Positions 1 to 6,783 are shown, numbered from the stretch's first letter. The stretch: DNA of 11,951 bases from Alphaproteobacteria bacterium (GCA_017479785.1 JAFVBT010000056.1:1-11951); one strand, 5' to 3'. The notes: generated by a model from the sequence alone, not told the origin. Numbers and translations: made by a program.

Positions 1-29
1 AATAACTTCTGCGTTTTCTGGTAAAACAT
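1..29 (-). CDS. 5' end of an unidentified minus-strand gene (runs off left edge)
   Basis: An ATG lies on the minus strand at 29-27, preceded by a perfect GGAGG (minus strand, 40-36) at a spacing of 6 bases. The reading frame is open to the window edge and starts MFYQKTQKL. Only nine codons are visible, so the product cannot be named. It is transcribed divergently from the small plus-strand unit at 188. The palindrome at 89-103 lies between the two and overlaps a possible -35 box for this gene. A regulator encoded next to its own operator is a common arrangement, so this gene is a candidate for the protein binding the shared palindrome. That is inference from position only. Confidence 0.55.
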
Positions 30-75
30 ATCAAACCTCCATTTTTGAGCCATTCTGAACCAACGATATTTAAAA

Positions 76-104
76 AGTGTAAACAAGATGTCAGAATGTG
101 ACAA
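76..104 (-). promoter_or_regulatory. Possible promoter of the leftmost minus-strand gene
   Basis: On the minus strand, TTGTCA (104-99) and TACACT (81-76) are separated by 17 bases and lie about 50 bases upstream of the start codon at 29. The -35 matches consensus at five of six bases and the -10 at four of six. The -35 box overlaps the palindrome at 89-103, so a protein bound there could block it. This is a motif match only. Confidence 0.3.
88..103. promoter_or_regulatory. Operator-like palindrome, copy 1 (TGTCA-N5-TGACA)
   Basis: TGTCA (89-93) and TGACA (99-103) form an inverted repeat with the five-base spacer GAATG. Sixteen bases from 88 match copy 2 (316-331) at 14 positions, and the five-base arms are identical. 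The next -35 box (TTGACA, 123-128) begins 19 bases after the palindrome, the same distance as at copy 2. Its placement upstream of a plus-strand -35 and over a minus-strand -35 would allow activation in one direction and repression in the other. The binding protein is unknown. Confidence 0.6.
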
Positions 105-122
105 TACAGGTAAAATAGCGGA

Positions 123-151
123 TTGACAGGAAAAATGTGCTATAATAAAAA
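123..151 (+). promoter_or_regulatory. Promoter of the short leader-type transcript
   Basis: A perfect TTGACA lies at 123-128. Two -10 choices exist. TAAAAA at 146-151 has the standard 17-base spacer but matches only four of six bases. TATAAT at 141-146 is perfect and has an extended -10 TG (138-139), but only 12 bases separate it from TTGACA, so it would have to work as an extended -10 promoter without that -35. Either way transcription would begin near 153-158, upstream of the ribosome binding site at 173-179. Confidence 0.5.
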
Positions 152-187
152 TTTAATGTAATATTTTTATATAAGGAGGGGAATAAA

Positions 188-256
188 ATGGAAAAGGAAA
201 TAAAAGATAATCAAGGACGCGAAGATTTAGGACAAGCTTGGCTTGACCTAAAATGA
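188..256 (+). CDS. Small ORF, 22 codons, strong ribosome binding site
   Basis: An ATG at 188 follows a perfect AAGGAGG (173-179) at 8 bases and opens a 22-codon frame ending in TGA at 254-256. The peptide starts MEKEIKDNQGRED and ends QAWLDLK. It is hydrophilic and charged, with no membrane segment or cysteine. A promoter-like region lies just upstream and a GC-rich hairpin begins 3 bases after the stop, so the whole transcript would be only about 130 bases. It could be a genuine small protein, a leader peptide, or coding sequence within a small RNA. I do not recognise the peptide. The strength of the ribosome binding site is the main reason to treat it as translated. Confidence 0.5.
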   Translation: MEKEIKDNQGREDLGQAWLDLK

Positions 257-258
257 TA

Positions 259-289
259 CCACCGGCGTAAGCCGGTGGAGTTTCATTTA
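259..289 (+). terminator. Hairpin after the small ORF, probable terminator
   Basis: CCACCGGC (259-266) and GCCGGTGG (271-278) form a perfect 8-bp GC-rich stem closed by a GTAA loop of the stable GNRA class. It is followed by AGTTTCATTT, a moderately T-rich tract. The position directly after the 22-codon ORF and before the next promoter fits an intrinsic terminator. The interrupted T tract makes partial read-through possible. Confidence 0.6.
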
Positions 290-308
290 CATCAAGTTGG
301 TTTCTTCT

Positions 309-339
309 TATAGATATGTCAAAATCTGACATATCTATA
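309..339. promoter_or_regulatory. Operator-like palindrome, copy 2, within a perfect 13-bp inverted repeat
   Basis: TATAGATATGTCA (309-321) and TGACATATCTATA (327-339) are perfectly complementary around the five-base spacer AAATC. The core TGTCA-N5-TGACA (317-331) repeats copy 1 at 89-103. The -35 box TTGAAA at 351 begins 19 bases after the core, as at copy 1. No T tract follows, so this reads better as a protein binding site than as a terminator. A site this far upstream of -35 is more typical of activators than of repressors, but that is inference. Confidence 0.65.
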
Positions 340-350
340 GTAATATTATC

Positions 351-379
351 TTGAAAGATAAAAATGCTCTTTGTATGAT
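351..379 (+). promoter_or_regulatory. Promoter of the DnaB-like / glycosylase operon
   Basis: TTGAAA (351-356) and TATGAT (374-379) are separated by the ideal 17 bases, and each differs from consensus at one position. Transcription would start near 386, giving a very short leader to the GGAGG at 390-394 and the ATG at 400. The palindrome at 309-339 lies directly upstream. Confidence 0.6.
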
Positions 380-399
380 AAAAAGCAACGGAGGCCCAA

Positions 400-1350
400 A
401 TGATAAAAGAAAATACCTCAAAGAAAAATCATATAAGTAATGCGGTGACTGATTTTTTAAAAAAGATAGAATATGAATATAATGAAAGAAAATGCATAAA
501 AACAGGCTTTCCTTCATTAGATGCAAAGATACAAGGATTTAACGCAGGCGAATTAATTTTAATTGGCGGTTATCCTTGTATGGGAAAAGCTCAATTTACT
601 ATGGCAACCGCTTATAATATAGCTAAATATTTTCATAATGAAAATTTAGAAAATAAACAAAGTAAACGCTGTGTACTTTATTTGAATCTAGCTTGCAGTA
701 ATGATATTTTTGCAAGAGATTTGTTACGTTCACAAATGAAAATGTCTATACCGGATTTATCGTACATAAGTGAAGAGAAAATGGTGGAAATAACAAAGTT
801 TTGCAAAGGAATCAACGAATTACCATTATATTGTTTTGACACAATCAATGATATTACCGGTATACGAAAAGCAATAAATAAACTTCAACAATACCAAGAA
901 ATAGGTTGTATTTTTATAGATTATTTACAGATGTTGGATCGCGAAGATAAAGACTTCTTAATATCTGGATTAAAAGAGTTGGCTATGAAATATAATGTAC
1001 CGGTAATCGCTATGACACAGCTGAAAAAACAAAGAGAATATAAGATATGTACACAACCAACAGTGTGGGATATTCGTGATTATGCAAATCAGTCAATCGG
1101 TATAGCTGATAAAATATTATTATTGCACAGAGAACATTACTATATCCATTGGAATGAGCCGGTAAAACGAAAAAATGAAACTGATGAGAATTTTAATAAA
1201 AGACACTTTGAATGGAAAAATAAAAATGAAAAACTCGAGCATGTATGTGAAATTATTATTGCTAAGAATGATAATTTTAAATATTATAATCATCATATAA
1301 AAATGTATATAGACTATATATCTGGCTACTTTGCAGAATATCCGAAATAA
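400..1350 (+). CDS. Stand-alone DnaB C-terminal domain protein, probable inactive ATPase
   Basis: The 316-residue protein matches the C-terminal RecA-like domain of replicative helicase DnaB across its length but has no DnaB N-terminal domain. Landmarks are the lead-in KTGFPSLD (34-41), the P-loop region IGGYPCMGKA (55-64), Walker B IFIDYLQM (171-178), VPVIAMTQLKK (200-210) and CEIIIAKN (283-290). Several ATPase residues look replaced: Ala64 where DnaB has Thr/Ser after the P-loop Lys, Ala98 (in VLYLNLACS) where DnaB has the catalytic Glu of its SLEM motif, and Asp291 where DnaB has its arginine finger. It may bind DNA or another DnaB-family protein without acting as a motor. The start has GGAGG at 390-394, 5 bases upstream. 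The glycosylase gene follows after 18 bases. The family call is firm; loss of activity is inferred from alignment by eye. Confidence 0.8.
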   Translation: MIKENTSKKNHISNAVTDFLKKIEYEYNERKCIKTGFPSLDAKIQGFNAGELILIGGYPCMGKAQFTMATAYNIAKYFHNENLENKQSKRCVLYLNLACSNDIFARDLLRSQMKMSIPDLSYISEEKMVEITKFCKGINELPLYCFDTINDITGIRKAINKLQQYQEIGCIFIDYLQMLDREDKDFLISGLKELAMKYNVPVIAMTQLKKQREYKICTQPTVWDIRDYANQSIGIADKILLLHREHYYIHWNEPVKRKNETDENFNKRHFEWKNKNEKLEHVCEIIIAKNDNFKYYNHHIKMYIDYISGYFAEYPK

Positions 1351-1368
1351 TAATACAAGGAGGATAAA

Positions 1369-1857
1369 ATGAAGAAAAAATGTTTGTTACCGTGGATTGA
1401 TAAAGATACAAAAATACTGATTGTTGGAACAATGCCGGGAGAACAATCACTTCAGGAACAAATGTATTATGCAAACAAAAACAATAAATTTTGGTCATAT
1501 ATCGAGAAAATATTAAACCAAAGTCAAAAATTGGAAAGTTCCGAAGAAAAGAAAAAACTATTGCAGTCGTATCATATCGGTTTATGGGATTCTTTATCTG
1601 TATGTGAACGAACAGGCAGTTTAGATTCGCAAATAACGGACGAGCAATATAATGATTTTTCTCAATATGAATCTGTTAAATATATTTTCTTTAATGGTAA
1701 AAAGGCTTGCAAATATTTCAAAAAATATAATTCGGAATATTTAGAAAGGCGGAAATATTTGGAACTTCCTTCTACCAGTCCGGCCAATGCTTCAATACCC
1801 GATGCAAAAAAGTTTGAGCAATGGAAAAATGCTCTAGAACCATTTATTACAAAATAG
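1369..1857 (+). CDS. Hypoxanthine (deoxyinosine)-DNA glycosylase, UDG family 6
   Basis: This 162-residue protein belongs to the uracil-DNA glycosylase superfamily and most resembles the family 6 hypoxanthine-DNA glycosylases, which remove deaminated adenine from DNA. Motif 1 is GTMPGEQSL (20-28). The segment YYANKNNKFW (33-42) carries Asn39 at the position of the family's catalytic asparagine. The C-terminal motif LPSTSPANA (133-141) is typical of this family rather than of classical Ung. Length is normal for the family. AAGGAGG lies just upstream of the ATG, and the 18-base gap from the DnaB-like gene indicates co-transcription from the promoter at 351. Substrate preference (hypoxanthine versus uracil) is inferred from family. 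Its pairing with a degenerate DnaB domain suggests a DNA-repair or DNA-defence role, which is speculative. Confidence 0.85.
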   Translation: MKKKCLLPWIDKDTKILIVGTMPGEQSLQEQMYYANKNNKFWSYIEKILNQSQKLESSEEKKKLLQSYHIGLWDSLSVCERTGSLDSQITDEQYNDFSQYESVKYIFFNGKKACKYFKKYNSEYLERRKYLELPSTSPANASIPDAKKFEQWKNALEPFITK

Positions 1858-1862
1858 ATTAT

Positions 1863-1886
1863 CTTTTTTAAGTGGTATAAAAAAAG
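1863..1886. terminator. Weak AT hairpin between convergent genes
   Basis: CTTTTTT (1863-1869) pairs with AAAAAAG (1880-1886) across a 10-base loop, in the 43-base gap between the glycosylase gene and the end of mrp. An A/T stem with T runs on each strand could end transcription from both sides, but the stem is weak. Confidence 0.3.
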
Positions 1887-1900
1887 AGGTTTATATAGTC

Positions 1901-2899
1901 CTACCCGATTCTGCGAATAATTTGTGCGGCAATATCTTCGTATGCCTTAGTGTGCGGACTGTCCGGATTTTCGGCAACAATCGGCGTGCCGGCATCGGAT
2001 GTGGCGCGGATTTCAGGTTCCAAAGGTATGGCGCCCAAAAAAGTTTCACCCATACTTTCAGCAGTTTGCTTGGCACCATTATGTCCGAAAATATGCGCAC
2101 GTTCACCACAATGCGGACAAACAAAGTAGCTCATATTTTCCACAATACCCAAAATAGGGGCACCTATTTGCTTAAACATATTTACGCCCTTAATGGCATC
2201 AATCAACGCAATGTCTTGCGGGGTGGATACAATTACAATACCCGCAAAATCCAAACGTTGCGAAAGCGTAATTTGAATGTCACCGGTTCCCGGCGGCATA
2301 TCTATTACCATAATATCAATTTCACCCCATTCGGTTTGAGTCAAAAGTTGTTGAATGGCATTGCAAGCCATGCTGCCGCGCCAAATCAGCGGGGTGTTGC
2401 GATCAATGAGCGCACCGATGGAAACTGATTCTATACCATATTCCCGAAACGGCTCAAAATGTTCGCCGTCCGCTGTTTCTAATGGGACGCCTTCGTAACC
2501 GAGCATAGTCGGTATGGACGGACCATATATATCGGCATCTGCCAACGCAACTTTTTTACCGAGATTCGCCAGAGCCAATGCCAAATTAACAGCGGTTGTA
2601 GATTTACCGACACCGCCTTTACCCGAGGCAACACCGATAATTTTTTTTACGCCGTTTATCTGCCATTTTTCCAGAGCCTGAGTGCTCAGATTTACGGTTT
2701 TATCTTCAACAAAGACAATATTGCTTTTATGTTGCGGAAATTCTTGCGCCAACCGTTGTTTTAAACGCTCTGTTATCTCCGGAGTTTCCGCCAGATTTTG
2801 CATTTCAATAATGATACGATTACCCGATATCTTGATTTGACGAATGTTCGCAGCCGGATAATATTCGGCGGTTATGAATAAAATGTCCTGTTTGTTCAT
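1901..2899 (-). CDS. mrp: Mrp/ApbC family iron-sulfur cluster carrier ATPase
   Basis: Mrp (ApbC) is a cytoplasmic P-loop ATPase that carries and delivers Fe-S clusters to apoproteins. The 332-residue product has the deviant P-loop SGKGGVGKST (92-101), the DADIYGPS segment (121-128), VIDMPPGTGD (198-207) and the C-terminal ENMSYFVCPHC motif, whose cysteines (261, 264) hold the cluster at the dimer interface. The first 85 residues correspond in position to the MIP18/DUF59 domain but are divergent and contain no cysteine. The start at 2899 was chosen because GAGGTG lies 4 bases upstream and the family alignment begins there. The frame stays open upstream across hflK on the other strand, but that stretch is not Mrp-like. 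It is transcribed divergently from hflK. Confidence 0.93.
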   Translation of the reverse strand: MNKQDILFITAEYYPAANIRQIKISGNRIIIEMQNLAETPEITERLKQRLAQEFPQHKSNIVFVEDKTVNLSTQALEKWQINGVKKIIGVASGKGGVGKSTTAVNLALALANLGKKVALADADIYGPSIPTMLGYEGVPLETADGEHFEPFREYGIESVSIGALIDRNTPLIWRGSMACNAIQQLLTQTEWGEIDIMVIDMPPGTGDIQITLSQRLDFAGIVIVSTPQDIALIDAIKGVNMFKQIGAPILGIVENMSYFVCPHCGERAHIFGHNGAKQTAESMGETFLGAIPLEPEIRATSDAGTPIVAENPDSPHTKAYEDIAAQIIRRIG

Positions 2900-2922
2900 G
2901 AGCACCTCAATGTGGATATTAA

Positions 2923-2950
2923 TTAACAGTTGATTGTTTTTATTTAATAT
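2923..2950 (+). promoter_or_regulatory. Candidate promoter of the hflK operon
   Basis: The 96-base gap between divergent mrp and hflK holds TTAACA (2923-2928) and TAATAT (2945-2950), 16 bases apart, each a partial match to consensus. The gap is very AT-rich, so chance matches are likely. The mrp promoter must also lie in or near this gap, but no clear minus-strand pair was found. Confidence 0.3.
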
Positions 2951-2995
2951 ATGGATTATCTTAAAGCAAGAAAAATAAACATTAAAGGAAATAAA

Positions 2996-4030
2996 ATGGT
3001 AAAAAATTCTAATCCTTGGAACGATGATTCCGGTGATAATGATAACTGGGATAACGTTGAACAAATGCCGCTGAGACGTTCGTTGAAACGTTGGCAGGTA
3101 AATAATCCGAAAGATAATTGGTTCGGCTATGCAAAATATGGGATAATGCTGGTTTTTGCGCTGTGGATATGCAGCGGATTTTATCAGGTTCAACCGAGTG
3201 AACAGGGAGTCGTGTTGCGCTTCGGACGTTATGCCGAAACAACAGATGCCGGCTTGCATTATCATTTGCTGGCACCGATTGAGGAAGTGATAAAAGTTAA
3301 TGTAACACAAGAAAGAAGTATTAACTTAGGTTCGGCCGACAATCGTGATTTCCGCAATAATGCCTTTACCGAAAGCCATATGCTGACCGGTGATGAAAAT
3401 ATTGTGGATATTAACTTAACGGTTGTTTGGAAAATTAAAGATGCCAAAAATTATTTGTTCAGTATGCGCAGTCCGGATGAAACGGTCAGTGTGGCGGCGC
3501 AATCCGTTTTGCGTGAAATTGTCGGACAATCGGAAATGCAACCGATTATAACGGGAGATCGCGGCAAGGTTGAAGATGAAACCAAAGATGAATTGCAGCG
3601 CGTTTTGGACGAGTTTAATGCCGGTATTGTGATTGTGCGTGTTAAACTGCAAAAGGCCGATCCGCCGCGTGAGGTGGTTGATGCTTTCAATGAAGTGCAG
3701 CGCGCTAAGGCCGATATGGAACGTTTTAAAAATGAGGCAGAGGCATATCGTAATGAAGTTATTCCGAGAGCCAAAGGTCATGCCGCACAAATTGCACAAG
3801 ACGCCGAGGCTTATAAATCGGCAACAGTGAATAAAGCCGAAGGTGAGGCAAAACGTTTTGCTTCCGTTTATGAAGCCTATAAAAACGGTAAGGCGGTTAC
3901 AATTCGTAAGATGTATCTGGATTCAATAGAAAGCGTTTTAAGCAAGGCAAATAAAGTGATTATAGATCCGTCACAAAAAGGCAATTTATTGCCGGTGTTG
4001 TCATTAAATAAATCGGCGGCTAAGGAGTAA
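2996..4030 (+). CDS. hflK: HflK, membrane protease-modulator subunit
   Basis: HflK forms with HflC a large inner-membrane SPFH/prohibitin assembly that encloses FtsH and modulates its proteolysis of membrane proteins. The 344-residue product has an Asn/Asp/Trp-rich cytoplasmic start (NPWNDDSGDNDNW), one membrane segment (about 45-63), an SPFH domain opening with QVQPSEQGVVLRFGRY (64-79), and an Ala/Glu/Lys-rich coiled coil (about 220-295). The ATG at 2996 was chosen because AAAGGA precedes it. An in-frame ATG at 2951 would add 15 residues but lacks a good ribosome binding site. hflC starts 4 bases after the stop, so translation is probably coupled. Confidence 0.93.
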   Translation: MVKNSNPWNDDSGDNDNWDNVEQMPLRRSLKRWQVNNPKDNWFGYAKYGIMLVFALWICSGFYQVQPSEQGVVLRFGRYAETTDAGLHYHLLAPIEEVIKVNVTQERSINLGSADNRDFRNNAFTESHMLTGDENIVDINLTVVWKIKDAKNYLFSMRSPDETVSVAAQSVLREIVGQSEMQPIITGDRGKVEDETKDELQRVLDEFNAGIVIVRVKLQKADPPREVVDAFNEVQRAKADMERFKNEAEAYRNEVIPRAKGHAAQIAQDAEAYKSATVNKAEGEAKRFASVYEAYKNGKAVTIRKMYLDSIESVLSKANKVIIDPSQKGNLLPVLSLNKSAAKE

Positions 4031-4034
4031 GAAG

Positions 4035-4910
4035 ATGAATAATAAAATAGGAATTTTGCAGGGGGTTGCAATTGTTTTCGGTGCTTTACTGATATTGCTG
4101 TTCAGTTCGGCTTATATTGTATATCAACCGGAGCAGGCCATTGTTTTGCAGTTCGGCGAGCCTGTGCGCGTTGTGAATGAAGCCGGTTTAAATTTCAAAG
4201 TGCCGTTTGTGCAAAATGTTGTGTTTTATGATTCGCGTTTATTGAATTTAGACCCGCCGGCACAAGAGGTTGTGTTGAATGATAAAAAACGTTTGGATGT
4301 GGATAGTTTTACACGCTACAGAATCATTAATCCGTTGCAATTTTATCAAACAGTCAGGACCGAGGAACAAGCGCGCAGCAAGTTGGCGGAAATCGTCAAT
4401 TCTTCATTGCGTAAAGTTCTCGGACGCGTGACATTGGCCGAATTACTTTCGCAACAGCGTACGCAAATTATGGCTGATATAAGTGCCATTGTTAAAAAAG
4501 ATGCCGAAGCTATCGGCGTTAGTGTGGCCGATGTCAGAATCCGTCGTGCCGATTTGCCGCGCGAAGTTATGCAGGCAATTAATGATCGGATGAAAACGGA
4601 ACGCCAGCGTGATGCCAAAGAATTTCGCGCTAAAGGTCAACAGCAAGCGCAGAATATTCGCGCCACTGCCGATAAAGAAGCTACGATTATTGTGGCCGAG
4701 GCAGAAAAAAATGCGCAAATAACCCGCGGTGAGGGTGATAAGCAGGCGGTGGAATTATGGAACAAAATTGTCGGACAAGATGTTGAATTTTATGATTTCT
4801 ATCGTTCACTTGATGCATATAGAAAATCATTATCCAATGAGGAAACATCTTTGGTATTGTCGCCGGATTCCGACTTTTTTAAATATTTCAACAAATCTAT
4901 GAAGGAATAA
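4035..4910 (+). CDS. hflC: HflC, membrane protease-modulator subunit
   Basis: This is the partner of HflK in the FtsH-modulating complex. The 291-residue product has an N-terminal membrane anchor (about 8-29) and then the SPFH domain starting YIVYQPEQAIVLQFGEPV (27-44). A coiled-coil stretch follows with the family signature RADLPREV and repeated RQRDAKEFRAKGQQQAQ-type heptads. The C-terminal segment ends in SPDSDFFKYF, typical of HflC. Length is close to the family norm. AAGGAGTAAGAAG spans the hflK stop and supplies the ribosome binding site. The protease gene follows after 8 bases. The small DUF2065 gene that often separates hflC from the protease gene in other Alphaproteobacteria is not here. 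Confidence 0.93.
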   Translation: MNNKIGILQGVAIVFGALLILLFSSAYIVYQPEQAIVLQFGEPVRVVNEAGLNFKVPFVQNVVFYDSRLLNLDPPAQEVVLNDKKRLDVDSFTRYRIINPLQFYQTVRTEEQARSKLAEIVNSSLRKVLGRVTLAELLSQQRTQIMADISAIVKKDAEAIGVSVADVRIRRADLPREVMQAINDRMKTERQRDAKEFRAKGQQQAQNIRATADKEATIIVAEAEKNAQITRGEGDKQAVELWNKIVGQDVEFYDFYRSLDAYRKSLSNEETSLVLSPDSDFFKYFNKSMKE

Positions 4911-4918
4911 TCTGAACA

Positions 4919-6235
4919 ATGGTTAAAGCAGGGAAATATTTGTTGTGTGCGTTGACGGTGTTTGCGACATTTACGGCGCAGGCACAAACACAGGAAAAAA
5001 CATTGGAATATGTAATCGCCGACGTGAATCCTTCGGTTGTCGGCATAGTTGCCGATAAGAATGATTCACAATCTCTCGGTGCCGGCGTGATTATCGGCGC
5101 GGACGGATATATTGTAACTAATACTCATGTTATTGAAGATGCCGATAAAATTACGGTGCTGACAGCGGAAGACGAAGCATATGAAGCAGATGTTATCGGG
5201 TTTGATGCGAAAACAGATATTGCTTTATTAAAAGCACAACATCCCGAAGATTTTGAGCCCGCTCTGTTTGCCGATTCCGATGCGGTACGTGTCGGTAACA
5301 GAGTATTTGCCATCGGCAATCCGTATGGTTTGGGTAACAGTGTTTCTGCAGGCATTATTTCTGCCAAAGAGCGTGACATAGATAAAGGTCCGTACGATAA
5401 TTTTTTGCAGACGGATGCTTCAATTAATCAGGGAAATTCCGGAGGCCCGTTGTTCAATATGGACGGGGAAATTGTCGGAATAAATACAGCCATATTTTCA
5501 ACAGACGGCTCCAATACGGGTGTCGGTTTTGCCACACCGTCAAATCAAGTGCAATGGGTTGTTGCTCAGCTTAAGGCACATGGTAAAGTGGGGCGCGGTT
5601 GGCTCGGTATCGGCGTGCAGAAAATGCGTAGCAGTGATCCTATGCAGAAAAATAAGTTGATAATTGCCTCCATGGCAGAAGATTCTCCGGCAGCCAAAGC
5701 CGGTTTAAAGGTTGGCGATATTTTGGAGCAAGTCGGTGACTTATCTTTGAAAAATCCGCGTATTTTTTCTATGCAGACATCACAAAAAAACATTGATACA
5801 AAGTTACCGGTGAAAGTTTTGCGCGATAATGAGGTTGTTGAAACGGAAGTTGTTGTTTCAGAGATGCCGACGGTTGCTGAAGAAAAAAAATCGGCACCGA
5901 AAGAGGAGACCCCGACCGATTTACAAATAGATTTGGAAAGAAAAGGTTTGGATGAAGATAAAATACAGAAAGCCGTTGAGTTTCCGGAGTTGAATTTTTC
6001 TGCTTTTTATGATGAGGAAAACGGTTATTTTATCGTTACAAATGTTAAAAACGATTCCGATGCCGCGCGCAAAGGAGTTGTAATCGGTGACAGGTTTAAT
6101 ACGGCAAACGGGAAAAAAATATTCGGCGTTGAAGATTTTAAAATCAAAATAAAGCAAGCGCAAGAAATTAAAAGAATGGAACTGCAGGTTATCAGTGCCG
6201 ATACCGTGGATACAATTAAGTTGAATTTGGACTGA
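4919..6235 (+). CDS. degP: DegP/DegQ-type periplasmic serine endoprotease
   Basis: This HtrA-family protease degrades or holds misfolded envelope proteins. The 438-residue product has a signal peptide (about 1-22, cleavage likely after AQA), a trypsin-like domain and two PDZ domains (about 228-315 and 355-435). The catalytic triad is intact: His70 in TNTHVIE, Asp100 in KTDIALLK and Ser174 in GNSGGP. A charged linker (about 318-350, rich in Glu and Lys) separates the PDZ domains. PDZ1 begins RGWLGIGVQ, as is usual. The second PDZ is divergent. It is co-transcribed with hflKC, which links membrane and periplasmic quality control. The exact paralogue (DegP, DegQ or MucD) cannot be fixed from sequence alone. 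Confidence 0.92.
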   Translation: MVKAGKYLLCALTVFATFTAQAQTQEKTLEYVIADVNPSVVGIVADKNDSQSLGAGVIIGADGYIVTNTHVIEDADKITVLTAEDEAYEADVIGFDAKTDIALLKAQHPEDFEPALFADSDAVRVGNRVFAIGNPYGLGNSVSAGIISAKERDIDKGPYDNFLQTDASINQGNSGGPLFNMDGEIVGINTAIFSTDGSNTGVGFATPSNQVQWVVAQLKAHGKVGRGWLGIGVQKMRSSDPMQKNKLIIASMAEDSPAAKAGLKVGDILEQVGDLSLKNPRIFSMQTSQKNIDTKLPVKVLRDNEVVETEVVVSEMPTVAEEKKSAPKEETPTDLQIDLERKGLDEDKIQKAVEFPELNFSAFYDEENGYFIVTNVKNDSDAARKGVVIGDRFNTANGKKIFGVEDFKIKIKQAQEIKRMELQVISADTVDTIKLNLD

Positions 6236-6241
6236 TTGAAA

Positions 6242-6697
6242 ATGAGTCGTGTTGATTTTTATCATCTGCAGAAACAAACTTTGGAACAGGTTTTGCCTAA
6301 ACTTCTGACAAAAGCTTATGCCTCGGGCAAACATGTTGTTGTTAAAATCGGCACACCGGAACGTGTGGAGTTTATTAATACGGAATTATGGACCTATAGT
6401 GATGAAAGTTTTTTGCCACATGGTAGCAAAAGAGACGGATTTGCCGCGCAACAGCCGATTTGGTTGACATCCGAAGATGAAAATCCCAATGAAGCGGCTT
6501 TTTTATTTTTGGTTGACGGTGCGGAAACAACAGAAGACAATATTTCAAAATATGAGAGGGTTTTTAATATATTTGACGGCAATTCCGAGATTGCATTACA
6601 GCAATCAAGAGAGTTGTGGAAACGTTTTAAAAGTGCCGGAAATGAAGTTTATTATTGGCAGCAAAATGAAACAGGTTCATGGGAGCAAAAGGCTTGA
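6242..6697 (+). CDS. holC: DNA polymerase III subunit chi
   Basis: Chi connects the clamp-loader complex to single-stranded DNA-binding protein. The 151-residue product starts MSRVDFYHL and contains the conserved FINTELWTYSDESFLPHG stretch, followed by QQPIWLT and DENPNEAAFLFLVDG, the typical chi core. It ends with YYWQQNETGSWEQKA. I chose ATG 6242 because family members begin MSxVDFY. A TTG at 6236 in the same frame would add only two residues and abuts the protease stop. The gene follows the degP stop by 6 bases and is probably the last gene of the hflKC operon. An 86-base gap then precedes kdsD. Confidence 0.92.
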   Translation: MSRVDFYHLQKQTLEQVLPKLLTKAYASGKHVVVKIGTPERVEFINTELWTYSDESFLPHGSKRDGFAAQQPIWLTSEDENPNEAAFLFLVDGAETTEDNISKYERVFNIFDGNSEIALQQSRELWKRFKSAGNEVYYWQQNETGSWEQKA

Positions 6698-6783
6698 ACG
6701 GAAAAAGTATATAAGCCGGAAATAATCCTTGCACGGCGGTAAAAAAACGGATATCTGTAAAGGTAAGATTTCAGGAGAAAATT

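Noticed and set aside
309..339. The 13-bp inverted repeat read as a terminator of the small transcript
   Set aside because: No T tract follows, a better hairpin already lies at 259-278, and its core is shared with the site at 89-103, which is not after a gene.
335..526. 63-codon minus-strand ORF over the second promoter
   Set aside because: It runs through the promoter and start of the DnaB-like gene, is a low-complexity Phe/Leu-rich translation, and has no supporting signal.
1922..2428. 168-codon plus-strand ORF opposite mrp
   Set aside because: It is antisense to a strongly conserved gene, its translation has no recognisable motif, and it has the composition expected of a shadow frame.
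2951..2995. Earlier ATG for hflK adding 15 residues
   Set aside because: There is no good ribosome binding site before 2951, whereas AAAGGA precedes the ATG at 2996, and the family normally starts close to the NPW motif.
2900..3310. Extension of the mrp frame upstream, making a 469-residue protein
   Set aside because: The extra residues do not resemble Mrp and lie antisense to hflK. The start at 2899 has its own ribosome binding site and matches the family.
3416..3799. Long minus-strand ORFs opposite hflK, and similar ones opposite hflC, kdsD and the lptC/A gene
   Set aside because: All are antisense to well-supported genes, with no ribosome binding sites or family resemblance.
6236..6241. 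TTG start for holC
   Set aside because: It adds only Met-Lys before the MSRVDFY start that matches other chi subunits, and a TTG is less likely than the ATG at 6242.
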